DNA from: an uncultured Clostridia bacterium
GTDB taxonomy: Bacteria; Bacillota; Clostridia; Christensenellales; CALWSW01
Reading direction: 5' to 3'
NCBI GenBank assembly: GCA_937874755.1
Contig: CALNBC010000125.1
Span: forward strand, 1-8,409
DNA: 8,409 nt
Part shown: piece by piece, positions 1-5,548 of the stretch
Layout of the letters: every line of letters starts with the position of its first letter
Numbering within the stretch: the stretch's first letter is position 1
Program-made: the position numbers and the translations under genes
Notes under the pieces: model-generated
What the model was told of the DNA's origin: nothing
Seen by the model: only the letters and a program-made list of their open reading frames with translations
Databases searched by the model: none

Positions 1-53
1 TATGGAAAAAGGAGCTCTCTCTTGCGTGAAAACTCCTTTTCTTTGACAGGCTG

Positions 54-80
54 AAAGCACCCAACAGGGTGCTTTTTGCT
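54..80 (+). terminator. Intrinsic terminator of a gene off the left edge
   Basis: A perfect 9-bp stem (AAAGCACCC at 54-62 with GGGTGCTTT at 67-75) closes a 4-nt loop and runs into TTGCTTT. This is a standard rho-independent terminator on the plus strand. It probably ends a transcript entering from the left edge. A second, weaker hairpin lies just upstream (AAAAGGAG at 7-14 with CTCCTTTT at 33-40, 18-nt loop) and may form a tandem terminator with it. Confidence 0.8.
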
Positions 81-99
81 TTGCTCTTGCGTTTTTCCC

Positions 100-350
100 A
101 TCCTCCCTAGTCTGCTTCCTGTGGACAGACGAACCGACACGGGCGGGAGAGGGAGGAGGTCCAGTGAGTAAGGGAGAATTTCGAGCGGACGCGAGGAAGG
201 CGACCATTGCGAACTGAGGGCTTGCACAGTGAACCGTCCAGACGAAAAGACCCGGGCGGGGGAAAAACCAGAACGCGAACGCGGCGACCTGCTTTTCGGG
301 ACTGTGGATACATGACTGGTTTGGAAGCCGACTGGCGAAGGCTGCTTGCT
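100..350. other. G-rich intergenic stretch, no convincing gene
   Basis: The 450 bases between the left terminator and the first promoter hold no supportable coding region. Open frames exist on both strands (about 207-428 plus and 107-385 minus) but they lack a ribosome binding site and encode low-complexity Arg/Pro/Gly-rich peptides. From about 130 to 300 the plus strand is markedly purine- and G-rich, with runs such as GGGCGGGAGAGGGAGGAGG and CCCGGGCGGGGG, unlike the AT-rich DNA on either side. Small stems are possible (ACTG/CAGT around 215-232, GTCTG/CAGAC around 110-130) but no known RNA family was recognised. It could be a structured RNA, a dispersed repeat or a decayed element. Confidence 0.35.
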
Positions 351-440
351 GACACAGTTACAATACTAAAATCTGTGATGCACAAAGGAATCTTACTAAA
401 TGTAAGTTTACAAACAATTAACGACTAGTATGGATATAGG

Positions 441-449
441 TGGTATAAT
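441..449 (+). promoter_or_regulatory. Extended -10 promoter for the secreted-protein gene
   Basis: A perfect TATAAT at 444-449 is preceded by TG at 441-442, forming an extended -10. No good -35 is seen at the expected distance; TTAACG at 418-423 is 20 bp away. Transcription would begin near 456, giving a leader of about 77 nt before the ATG at 533. The leader carries CAACA (466-470), TGTTG (476-480) and CAACA (481-485), which can pair in two mutually exclusive ways. Confidence 0.55.
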
Positions 450-532
450 ATAACAAAGTCAATATCAACATTGATTGTTGCAACATCACTACCTCCAACT
501 CTTCTCTGCGCACGTCCAAAGGGAGACTATTC

Positions 533-1978
533 ATGAAACATAATAGAATTACCTTATGCTTAGTTATGGTGACAGTTATCATGCTTTGTGCCGCCGTACC
601 TACCTTCGCAGCTACTGATTTGATTGTTGAACAGGATAAACCCGCCCAAACGCCTGGCTTGTGGATACTGACGCCGAAGGTCCCCAGAGCGGTGAAGTAT
701 CTGGCATATACAGAAACCCGCATGTATTATGGAGCGGACGAGATTGATGCTGTAGATTACTCCTGGCATATGTGTGTCGAGGATGGCGATTTGGACGGAC
801 CGGATATCCCGGAGCCGCCTTTTTACGAATTGACCTATAACCTAGTCGGCCAGCCTTTCGCTTATTACGACGAAAATCTGAATCCGGTAAACAGGTTTTA
901 CTTCGCCGTGGTGGGAGATGGCTTTTCTGCCCTCCGCCTAGATTCCGTGCGCATATTGGATGAAGGGGAAGGCTCCATCGGCGAGTCAAGAGGTGAAGCT
1001 TACTTAAAATGGGAGGGCGGATATTACACGCCCTTTACTTGGGTGAACACCCTCGCCCTGAATCCCGCCATTACGAAGGAAAACCCACTTTTACTGTATC
1101 AGACAGAAGCGGGCATGGGGGGTATTACGCTTGATGGCTCCTTTGCCTGTAGTGTCAAAATCAATAAGGGTTGGGTGGGAGACGAAGTGATTCATCAAAC
1201 GCGCCAGATACACTCTAAAAGGAAAAAAACGATATTGGAAGGAGAAGAAGTCGTTCGGGCGAACCGACTGATAACAGCAGAAGATTTGAAGAACCCCTAC
1301 ACCACTTATATTGCTGTGTCAAAGAGCCGCAATTCCAAGCTGAACGAAAAGTTGAAAGATGCAGTCTACAATCTGGGCGAATTTGATTTTTCAGAGCTGG
1401 TTTTTCCAAAAAAGGTTCAGCGCAGTTTTAATGCGCAAAAACAAATCACTCTTAATGACGGCTCTTGCATGGTCTTTGTGAATATTGTCGGGGAGGAGGA
1501 GAGCGCTGTCGAAGTGATGGTCAGGAAGGACAATTACGCTGTCAAAAATACCGTAGATCCGGGTGATTCGGTAGAGGACTTAGCCAAATGGGCACAGAGC
1601 GAGCTCAGCCTTTATGCCTTCAAGCTTTCCATGATGGCGCAGACGGAGGACAGCATTGGCAGCAGCTCATTCATTGACGTGGAACGCCCGTCGGATGTCT
1701 ATTTGAAATATCTGTTGGGCGCTCATTATGAAAAGTGGAAAGACAAAGACGACGTGTATATGATTCATAAAGAGGTGTGGGCCGCGGATTCCCCTGTTGT
1801 TTATTCGCTCTGCGCGGTGGCGCAATACACTCAAGGCAGCGAACAGGCGGAAATCTCGGTCTATGCCGGGTATTCATCCAGGCAGGAGAGCATCATACAA
1901 GCAAAAAATGACGAACCTTTGCCTGAGTTATTGAATAGGGTAAGGAGCGCTTCGCGCTCTTCCCTAATAACCGATTGA
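533..1978 (+). CDS. Secreted protein of unknown function (Sec signal peptide)
   Basis: This 481-residue protein was not recognised as a member of a named family. The ATG at 533 is supported by an AAAGGGA ribosome binding site 8 nt upstream. The N-terminus (MKHNRITLCL, then a hydrophobic core to about residue 22, then PTFA-AT) is a Sec signal peptide with likely cleavage after Ala26. There is no lipobox Cys and no later membrane segment, so export into the envelope or medium is inferred. The mature part is rich in aromatic and acidic residues, with a basic patch near 228-233 (HSKRKK). Two C-terminal blocks look alike in strand pattern: residues 305-355, ending in DPGDSVEDLAKWAQ, and residues 405-470, ending in EPLPELLNRV. 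The first ending resembles that of the lipoprotein at 3082-3507. The gene appears monocistronic, converging on the SGNH hydrolase gene. Confidence 0.85.
   Translation: MKHNRITLCLVMVTVIMLCAAVPTFAATDLIVEQDKPAQTPGLWILTPKVPRAVKYLAYTETRMYYGADEIDAVDYSWHMCVEDGDLDGPDIPEPPFYELTYNLVGQPFAYYDENLNPVNRFYFAVVGDGFSALRLDSVRILDEGEGSIGESRGEAYLKWEGGYYTPFTWVNTLALNPAITKENPLLLYQTEAGMGGITLDGSFACSVKINKGWVGDEVIHQTRQIHSKRKKTILEGEEVVRANRLITAEDLKNPYTTYIAVSKSRNSKLNEKLKDAVYNLGEFDFSELVFPKKVQRSFNAQKQITLNDGSCMVFVNIVGEEESAVEVMVRKDNYAVKNTVDPGDSVEDLAKWAQSELSLYAFKLSMMAQTEDSIGSSSFIDVERPSDVYLKYLLGAHYEKWKDKDDVYMIHKEVWAADSPVVYSLCAVAQYTQGSEQAEISVYAGYSSRQESIIQAKNDEPLPELLNRVRSASRSSLITD
1936..1966 (+). other. Hairpin inside the 3' end of the secreted-protein gene
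   Basis: GAGCGC (1945-1950) pairs with GCGCTC (1954-1959) around a 3-nt loop. The stem extends outward by G.U and A-U pairs and then, past a 2-nt bulge, by TAGGG/CCCTA. It ends 9 nt before the stop codon. No U-run follows, so it is not a classic terminator. It may protect the 3' end of the transcript, or be a coincidence of Ser/Arg codons. Confidence 0.4.
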
Positions 1979-2053
1979 AGCTGGCATTTTGGCCAATGTT
2001 TTGGGAGCGCGCCCGTTCGTGTTTCTTTTATTTATGTTATGCGTATGATTGCG

Positions 2054-2791
2054 CTACTGCACAAGCGGCTGTCGAGTCCGGGATTCATCCTCCTCCAGTA
2101 GCACCTTGCTAACTTCCTCCCCCAGCATCCTTGCCGACAGGGCATTGAAGTGTATTCCGTCCACCGTCAGCCGCAGGTCGCGCAACTTGGGAAACCAGGC
2201 TTTGCTACGTGGCGCGACCAGCATGGTCGCCGCGTCCAACACCCGTACAACACCTATGAATCCCCAGGAATAGGGCGTGCCGGGCTGTTCTACCGCGGAA
2301 AGCTGAAGCGAGTACAAATCGATGAACGGAATTCCGTGTTTAGCTGCGAGCTCTTGTATTATTGCGCTTCGCGCCCTGAACCTGTCCAAGGGGATTCCTT
2401 CTATTTCTGAGTACGGCAACCCCACTAGGACTGTTTTTTTGTTGGACCGTTCCAGGGCGAATAGCATTTTTTCGTATTCGGAGGCAAAGGTGGCGTCTTT
2501 GTAAATGCATCGCTTATAGATGCCCCTCGGCTTCATTATGAGCTTCCAAAAGGGCGACAGCGTGGCGAGGTAAGGGCCGAGCAGGTCGTTGGTGCCGACG
2601 GAGACTACATAGGTCGAAATATCCGAATAGCGAGGGCTGCGAAGGTACCTCTTCAGGCGCCGGGCAGCGCCCCTAGTGGTATCGCCGTTTTTGCCTTTGT
2701 TTACGGCAGAAATTTGGGAACCGAGATAGCTTAGGTATGTGTGACCGACACTCCCGAAGGTCAGACTGTCGCCGAGGCAGAGTATTTTCAT
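2054..2791 (-). CDS. SGNH/GDSL-family hydrolase (esterase/lipase-like)
   Basis: This 245-residue protein carries the sequence blocks of SGNH hydrolases, which cleave ester bonds of lipids, acyl groups or acetylated sugars. Block I is GDSLTFG with nucleophile Ser9. Block II is around NKGKNGDT (31-38). Block III is GTND (66-69, oxyanion Asn68). Block V is DGIHFN (211-216), giving catalytic Asp211 and His214. All four named positions are present, so activity is likely, but the substrate cannot be read from sequence. The start at 2791 is chosen because AAAAAGGA lies 6 nt upstream; an in-frame extension to 2836 would begin before any ribosome binding site. No signal peptide is seen, so a cytoplasmic location is inferred. 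A good promoter lies at 2827-2855. The gene converges with the secreted-protein gene and diverges from the lipoprotein gene. A 75-nt gap follows its stop, with no clear terminator. Confidence 0.9.
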   Translation of the reverse strand: MKILCLGDSLTFGSVGHTYLSYLGSQISAVNKGKNGDTTRGAARRLKRYLRSPRYSDISTYVVSVGTNDLLGPYLATLSPFWKLIMKPRGIYKRCIYKDATFASEYEKMLFALERSNKKTVLVGLPYSEIEGIPLDRFRARSAIIQELAAKHGIPFIDLYSLQLSAVEQPGTPYSWGFIGVVRVLDAATMLVAPRSKAWFPKLRDLRLTVDGIHFNALSARMLGEEVSKVLLEEDESRTRQPLVQ

Positions 2792-2826
2792 GCGGATTCC
2801 TTTTTCATCATCACTTATTCGAAAAC

Positions 2827-2855
2827 AATATAACAAAAGTGACGTAAAAACTCAA
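2827..2855 (-). promoter_or_regulatory. Promoter of the SGNH hydrolase gene
   Basis: On the minus strand TTGAGT (2855-2850) and TATATT (2832-2827) are separated by exactly 17 bp, a good housekeeping sigma promoter. Transcription would start near 2820, giving a leader of about 29 nt. Confidence 0.65.
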
Positions 2856-2859
2856 CAGT

Positions 2860-2874
2860 CGGCTTGACAAGCCG
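2860..2874. promoter_or_regulatory. Perfect inverted repeat, candidate operator
   Basis: CGGCTTGACAAGCCG is a perfect 6-bp inverted repeat with a 3-nt centre. It lies 4 bp upstream of the -35 box of the SGNH hydrolase promoter and 41 bp upstream of the -35 of the divergent lipoprotein promoter. The position suits a regulator acting on one or both genes. No regulator can be named. Confidence 0.35.
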
Positions 2875-2915
2875 TGCAACTCAACACACTTAATAAGAGT
2901 ATGACCTTTTTTTAA

Positions 2916-2944
2916 TTGACGTTGTATGCAATCGGAAGTATTAT
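2916..2944 (+). promoter_or_regulatory. Promoter of the small lipoprotein gene
   Basis: TTGACG (2916-2921) and TATTAT (2939-2944) are separated by exactly 17 bp, close to consensus. Transcription would start near 2951, leaving a leader of about 130 nt before the ATG at 3082, longer than translation alone requires. No riboswitch was recognised in it. Confidence 0.7.
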
Positions 2945-3081
2945 GAAAATACATTTTCTGGTATTTCCATTGTTTTCTTGCATTTGCCCGCCGACTGTCC
3001 TTCGCTCCCGAGAGCACCTACAACGCATAAACAAAGGCAGTCCCCGGCAATACTTCGTCGTTTGGCAGGTGAGGTTATATT

Positions 3082-3507
3082 ATGCGAAAAATAGTAAATG
3101 CCTTAGCGCTTGTCATTTCCCTGTGCATGGCACTCGTCGCCTGCAAGTTGACTACGATTCGCCCTACGCTCATAACGCGCATCGTAGCGGAAGATTTGGC
3201 TATAGGAACAAAGGTGGAGCGGTCGCGCAAGACCAGTCAGGAACTGGATTGGCTGATGGATGACCTCGTATTCCTGATGGAGCGCCAATTCGAGCAAACG
3301 GGCGCATGCACCGAGGAAGACGGGCATCTGTATTACGTCGAGTACTACATGGATGACAGACTGGAGTTTTCCGTTTACGTCAACAGCGACGGCAGCGTAT
3401 GCAAGGATGGCAGGCGCCACGTCATTCGCAAAGACGGAGAGCAAGAATTCGACCCCGTAGATGACCTGGAAAAATGGGCGGAGTTCTTTGATTTTGACTC
3501 TGAATAG
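3082..3507 (+). CDS. Small putative lipoprotein of unknown function
   Basis: This 141-residue protein was not recognised as a known family. The ATG at 3082 has an AGGTGAGG ribosome binding site 7 nt upstream. The N-terminus MRKIVNALALVISLCMALVAC is a lipoprotein signal peptide with lipobox LVAC and lipidated Cys21, so the mature part should be anchored on the outer face of the cytoplasmic membrane. The mature part is acidic and includes two further cysteines (76 and 107) that could pair outside the cell. A strand-rich block at about 83-116 is followed by the ending DPVDDLEKWAEFF (124-136). That ending resembles DPGDSVEDLAKWAQ in the secreted protein at 533-1978, which suggests a shared small domain, though the match is short. 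The gene has its own promoter (2916-2944) and terminator (3529-3562), so it is probably monocistronic. Confidence 0.8.
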   Translation: MRKIVNALALVISLCMALVACKLTTIRPTLITRIVAEDLAIGTKVERSRKTSQELDWLMDDLVFLMERQFEQTGACTEEDGHLYYVEYYMDDRLEFSVYVNSDGSVCKDGRRHVIRKDGEQEFDPVDDLEKWAEFFDFDSE

Positions 3508-3528
3508 AACAGTTAAAGCCTTGTAAAT

Positions 3529-3562
3529 AAAAAGGACGAACCTTCAAAGGCTCGTCTTTTTT
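3529..3562 (+). terminator. Intrinsic terminator of the lipoprotein gene
   Basis: A 13-position stem with one mismatch and one G.U pair (3531-3543 with 3548-3560) closes a TCAA loop. Its right arm runs into six consecutive T residues (3557-3562). It begins about 22 nt after the lipoprotein stop codon. Confidence 0.85.
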
Positions 3563-3701
3563 CTGATTTTGTAGTTACTGTGGGCTTTCTGAATAACTCT
3601 GTATAATATGTGGCAAAGCAGCGCAATTAGCAAGCTATATTGAATATTCATTTCAATAAAGTGTAAATAATCATATGCGATTGTAGGAATCCAGTGTATT
3701 C

Positions 3702-3760
3702 TATAATTATTATAAATCACGCCAAATATAATTATTATAAATCACGCCAAATATAATTAT
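3702..3760. repeat. 25-bp AT-rich tandem repeat, 2.4 copies
   Basis: Two perfect 25-bp copies (3702-3726 and 3727-3751) are followed by the first 9 bases of a third (3752-3760). Each unit begins TATAATTAT and contains AAATCACGCC. Every unit therefore starts with a perfect -10-like TATAAT, although no convincing -35 lies upstream of any of them. There are no spacers, so this is not a CRISPR. The array ends 5 bp before the ribosome binding site of the orphan signal-peptide ORF. It could supply tandem promoters or regulator sites, or be a slippage product. Confidence 0.85.
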
Positions 3761-3781
3761 ATAATGGAGAGGGTTATTGCC

Positions 3782-3844
3782 ATGAAGAAAACTTTCACAG
3801 CAGCGATGGTTCTATTACCTGTGCTAGCCTTGATGAATAGCTAA
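3782..3844 (+). CDS. 20-residue orphan signal-peptide-like ORF
   Basis: A strong ribosome binding site (GGAGAGGG, 3766-3773) lies 8 nt before an ATG that opens a 20-codon frame: MKKTFTAAMV, then LLPVLALMNS, then TAA. The peptide has the two-lysine start and hydrophobic core of a Sec signal peptide but stops where a mature protein should begin. It may be the 5' remnant of a deleted or decayed exported-protein gene, or a genuine small membrane peptide. Just after the stop, at 3865, lies the promoter of the next gene. The translation signal is convincing, but the function is not inferable. Confidence 0.5.
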   Translation: MKKTFTAAMVLLPVLALMNS

Positions 3845-3864
3845 ACTAGATAAATACTTAGCTG

Positions 3865-3893
3865 TTGACGGCATACCCGATTATATATATAAT
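3865..3893 (+). promoter_or_regulatory. Strong promoter of the alpha/beta hydrolase gene
   Basis: TTGACG (3865-3870) and a perfect TATAAT (3888-3893) are separated by exactly 17 bp. This is the best promoter in the window. Transcription would start near 3900, about 355 nt before the hydrolase ATG. Confidence 0.75.
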
Positions 3894-3899
3894 AGAATT

Positions 3900-4254
3900 A
3901 GTATATATAACTCTGATAATATCCGACGGATGCTCCAAAAACGCACCTCGTCGGTTCTCACTGCGCGCTGATGCTTTTCCCGGCGGCGCGTCCTTCTTGC
4001 GAATATTATCCGTACCTTCATTCTTCCGCTGTCATTCTAATTCTGCCGAACGTCCATTGTCCCGCATTTTTACTAAAATTCGAAAGTATCCTTCGACCAT
4101 AATAGTCAACTATCCTGCTTTTTTGCAATCTAATAAAGCTTTTTTGACTGCGCTCTCGACCAATCGGCGGAAATGCCGGAATACGCGATCCCGGTATAAA
4201 ATAAAGAACCCGGAACGACTCTCCCTTAACCCCACTACAAAAGGAGGTTTCATC
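3900..4254 (+). other. Long untranslated leader of the alpha/beta hydrolase gene
   Basis: No gene is supported here. The hydrolase frame stays open upstream through this stretch to 3865, but that extension has no ribosome binding site, begins at a TTG inside the -35 box and encodes a Ser/Arg-rich sequence. Possible stems are CCGACG (3923-3928) with CGTCGG (3949-3954), CGCGC near 3964 with GCGCG near 3985, and CGGC (4165-4168) with GCCG (4175-4178). GCTTTTTTG occurs twice (4117-4125 and 4138-4146). No T-box signature or known riboswitch was recognised. Confidence 0.45.
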
Positions 4255-5181
4255 ATGTCCATTCGGGAAATCAACTACCCGTCGGCGAACGGTCGCGACA
4301 CTATCCGCGCTTGGTCGTACAGCCCCCTTGGCGCTCCTAAGGCAATCGTCCAACTCGTTCACGGGTTCGGCGAACACTCCCGCCGTTATCTCCACATGAT
4401 TTCGGCGCTCCAGGCAGCGGGTTTTGTCGTGTACGCAGACGACCACATAGGCCACGGCAAAACAGGAGTGGACAGCGGCACCCTGGGCGACCCCCATTCC
4501 ATCGACTACACGACCTATATCAAAGACGAGCGCGCTCTCCACGACATAGCGATTAAGGACTACCCTAACATTCCTTACTGCATGTATGGGCACAGCTGGG
4601 GCTCGATGATAGCCCGAGGCTATGCCGCGCTGTATGGCGAAGACCTGGCCGCGCTGATCCTTTGCGGCGTAGTTTCCCAAATGAAAGGATCCGAGGTCGC
4701 GCTGCACGACCCGGGCTTCAAAGCCGCCTTCGAAGCTGACCCCTATCAACCCGCTGGAGCATGGATGGCGATGGCCTTCATGGGCATGACCGACCGCATC
4801 CCCGACGCGAAGTCCCCTAACGACTGGATCGCCAGCGACAACCGCGTCGTACAAGATCACGCCGCAGACCCCTTCAACTCCTTCGATGTCACTCTGCAAC
4901 TCGTCTGGGATTTGGTGCAGTTGTACGGCTTCATCGAAAGCAAAGAATGGGCTGCTATGGTGCCGTCGAATCTACCGGTGTATTTGATTGCCGGCGACCA
5001 GGACCCCTGCGGCAATTATGGAGAAGGATTGTACCACGTCGCCAATCTGCTGGCCGAAAATTCCAACCCTGTATTCGTCAAAGCCTATTCTGGCTACCGC
5101 CATGAAATTCACAATGAACTCGAACTACGGGATGAAGTGGAAGCTGGTATGATTGACTTTTTGAACAAGGCGCTGGCATAG
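4255..5181 (+). CDS. Alpha/beta hydrolase, monoacylglycerol lipase / lysophospholipase-like
   Basis: This 308-residue protein belongs to the serine alpha/beta hydrolases of the PldB/monoacylglycerol lipase type (Hydrolase_4), which release fatty acids from monoacylglycerols or lysophospholipids. The oxyanion motif is HGFGEH (36-41). The nucleophile elbow is GHSWG with Ser114. The acid is in GDQDPCGNYGEG (Asp250) and the catalytic His283 is in YSGYRHEIHNE. All three triad residues sit at the usual order and spacing, and the length is typical. A helical lid lies between about 145 and 235. There is no signal peptide, so a cytoplasmic enzyme is likely. The ATG at 4255 is chosen because a consensus AAAGGAGG ribosome binding site lies 7 nt upstream. 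The gene has its own strong promoter and long leader, and converges on the terminator at 5366-5408. The exact substrate is not determined. Confidence 0.93.
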   Translation: MSIREINYPSANGRDTIRAWSYSPLGAPKAIVQLVHGFGEHSRRYLHMISALQAAGFVVYADDHIGHGKTGVDSGTLGDPHSIDYTTYIKDERALHDIAIKDYPNIPYCMYGHSWGSMIARGYAALYGEDLAALILCGVVSQMKGSEVALHDPGFKAAFEADPYQPAGAWMAMAFMGMTDRIPDAKSPNDWIASDNRVVQDHAADPFNSFDVTLQLVWDLVQLYGFIESKEWAAMVPSNLPVYLIAGDQDPCGNYGEGLYHVANLLAENSNPVFVKAYSGYRHEIHNELELRDEVEAGMIDFLNKALA

Positions 5182-5365
5182 CAAAGCTATAACAAAGTGA
5201 CGGGCGGCGGTGGCAGTTGTTCAGAGCTCAGCAGTTCTTGGATGTATGCGCACATCAGATTTACATCTCCAAAAGGCTGGAGCAAGCCCGCAAAGAGAAT
5301 ATTGCCTGCCTGCACTTAACGGCGAATAAGGAAAACATAGTACGCTAAGCATAACGCCAGCATTA
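5182..5365. other. Intergenic host DNA, possible coding remnant
   Basis: No intact gene is seen between the hydrolase and the terminator. One plus-strand frame, open from just after a stop at 5190 to a TAA at 5346-5348, encodes about 50 residues of ordinary composition (including QQFLDVCAHQIYISKRLEQA) but has no ATG or GTG start and no ribosome binding site. It could be the tail of a decayed gene or chance. Confidence 0.3.
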
Positions 5366-5408
5366 AAAGAACCCCCTAACCCAGGTAAATTAAGGGTTAG
5401 GGGGTTTT
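5366..5408. terminator. Bidirectional terminator of guaA and the hydrolase gene
   Basis: A perfect 13-bp stem (5370-5382 with 5394-5406) closes an 11-nt loop. The plus strand exits into TTTT (5405-5408) and the minus strand exits into CTTTTAAT. It can therefore end the hydrolase transcript from the left and, before the element inserted, would have ended guaA from the right. It lies 9 bp from the guaA stop codon preserved in the attachment core, as expected for the original guaA terminator. Minus-strand integrase transcripts should now run into it. Confidence 0.85.
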
Positions 5409-5414
5409 CGGCTG

Positions 5415-5432
5415 CTATTCCCACTCAATAGT
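5415..5432 (-). other. Displaced guaA 3'-end attachment core (att site)
   Basis: The minus strand reads ACTATTGAGTGGGAATAG, encoding Thr-Ile-Glu-Trp-Glu and a stop, the conserved C-terminus of GMP synthase GuaA. Upstream in that frame the sequence is not guaA (Asp, Ser, Val, then a TGA stop at 5444-5442), so this is an isolated end rather than the gene. The 3' end of guaA is an established integration hotspot for tyrosine-recombinase islands, and an integrase gene lies about 115 bp away. The simplest reading is the element/host junction: element to the right, original guaA terminator and host DNA to the left. The true extent of the core cannot be fixed without the other end, and the remainder of guaA should be there. 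Confidence 0.8.
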
Positions 5433-5488
5433 ATCTGATACTCAAAATATCCCGCCATTACAGGCTTTTCGAGGCATCAATTCAGGAA

Positions 5489-5510
5489 TGTGGTACAAAT
5501 TGTGGGACAA
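5489..5510. repeat. Imperfect direct repeat, candidate integrase arm sites
   Basis: TGTGGTACAA (5489-5498) and TGTGGGACAA (5501-5510) are 10-bp direct repeats with one difference, 12 bp apart, between the attachment core and the integrase stop codon. Tandem short repeats near att sites are where the N-terminal domain of such integrases binds. The spacing is close to one helical turn, which fits side-by-side binding. Confidence 0.5.
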
Positions 5511-5548
5511 TCCTATTTTTGAATGCACCTTTTGCCCACCCGAGCGGC

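Noticed and set aside
43..48. TTGACA as a -35 box
   Set aside because: No -10 hexamer lies at 15-19 bp; the following bases form a terminator.
207..428. 73-codon plus-strand frame
   Set aside because: It begins at a TTG with no ribosome binding site and has Arg/Gly-rich composition from G-rich DNA.
2001..2035. Terminator between the convergent secreted-protein and SGNH hydrolase genes
   Set aside because: GGG/CCC pairing at GGGAGCGCGCCC is only three pairs, despite T-rich DNA after it, so it is too weak to call.
3702..3760. CRISPR array
   Set aside because: The 25-bp units are directly tandem with no spacers between them.
3865..4254. N-terminal extension of the alpha/beta hydrolase by 130 codons
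   Set aside because: It starts at a TTG within the promoter -35 box, has no ribosome binding site and reads as Ser/Arg-rich noncoding sequence. A consensus site precedes the ATG at 4255, where the family N-terminus begins.
4018..4899. Long open frame antisense to the alpha/beta hydrolase
   Set aside because: It shadows a gene with all catalytic motifs, and its translation is low-complexity Val/Arg/Gly-rich without a start signal.
5221..5424. Minus-strand frame starting in the attachment core
   Set aside because: It runs through the terminator hairpin, has no ribosome binding site and is explained by the guaA end and terminator.
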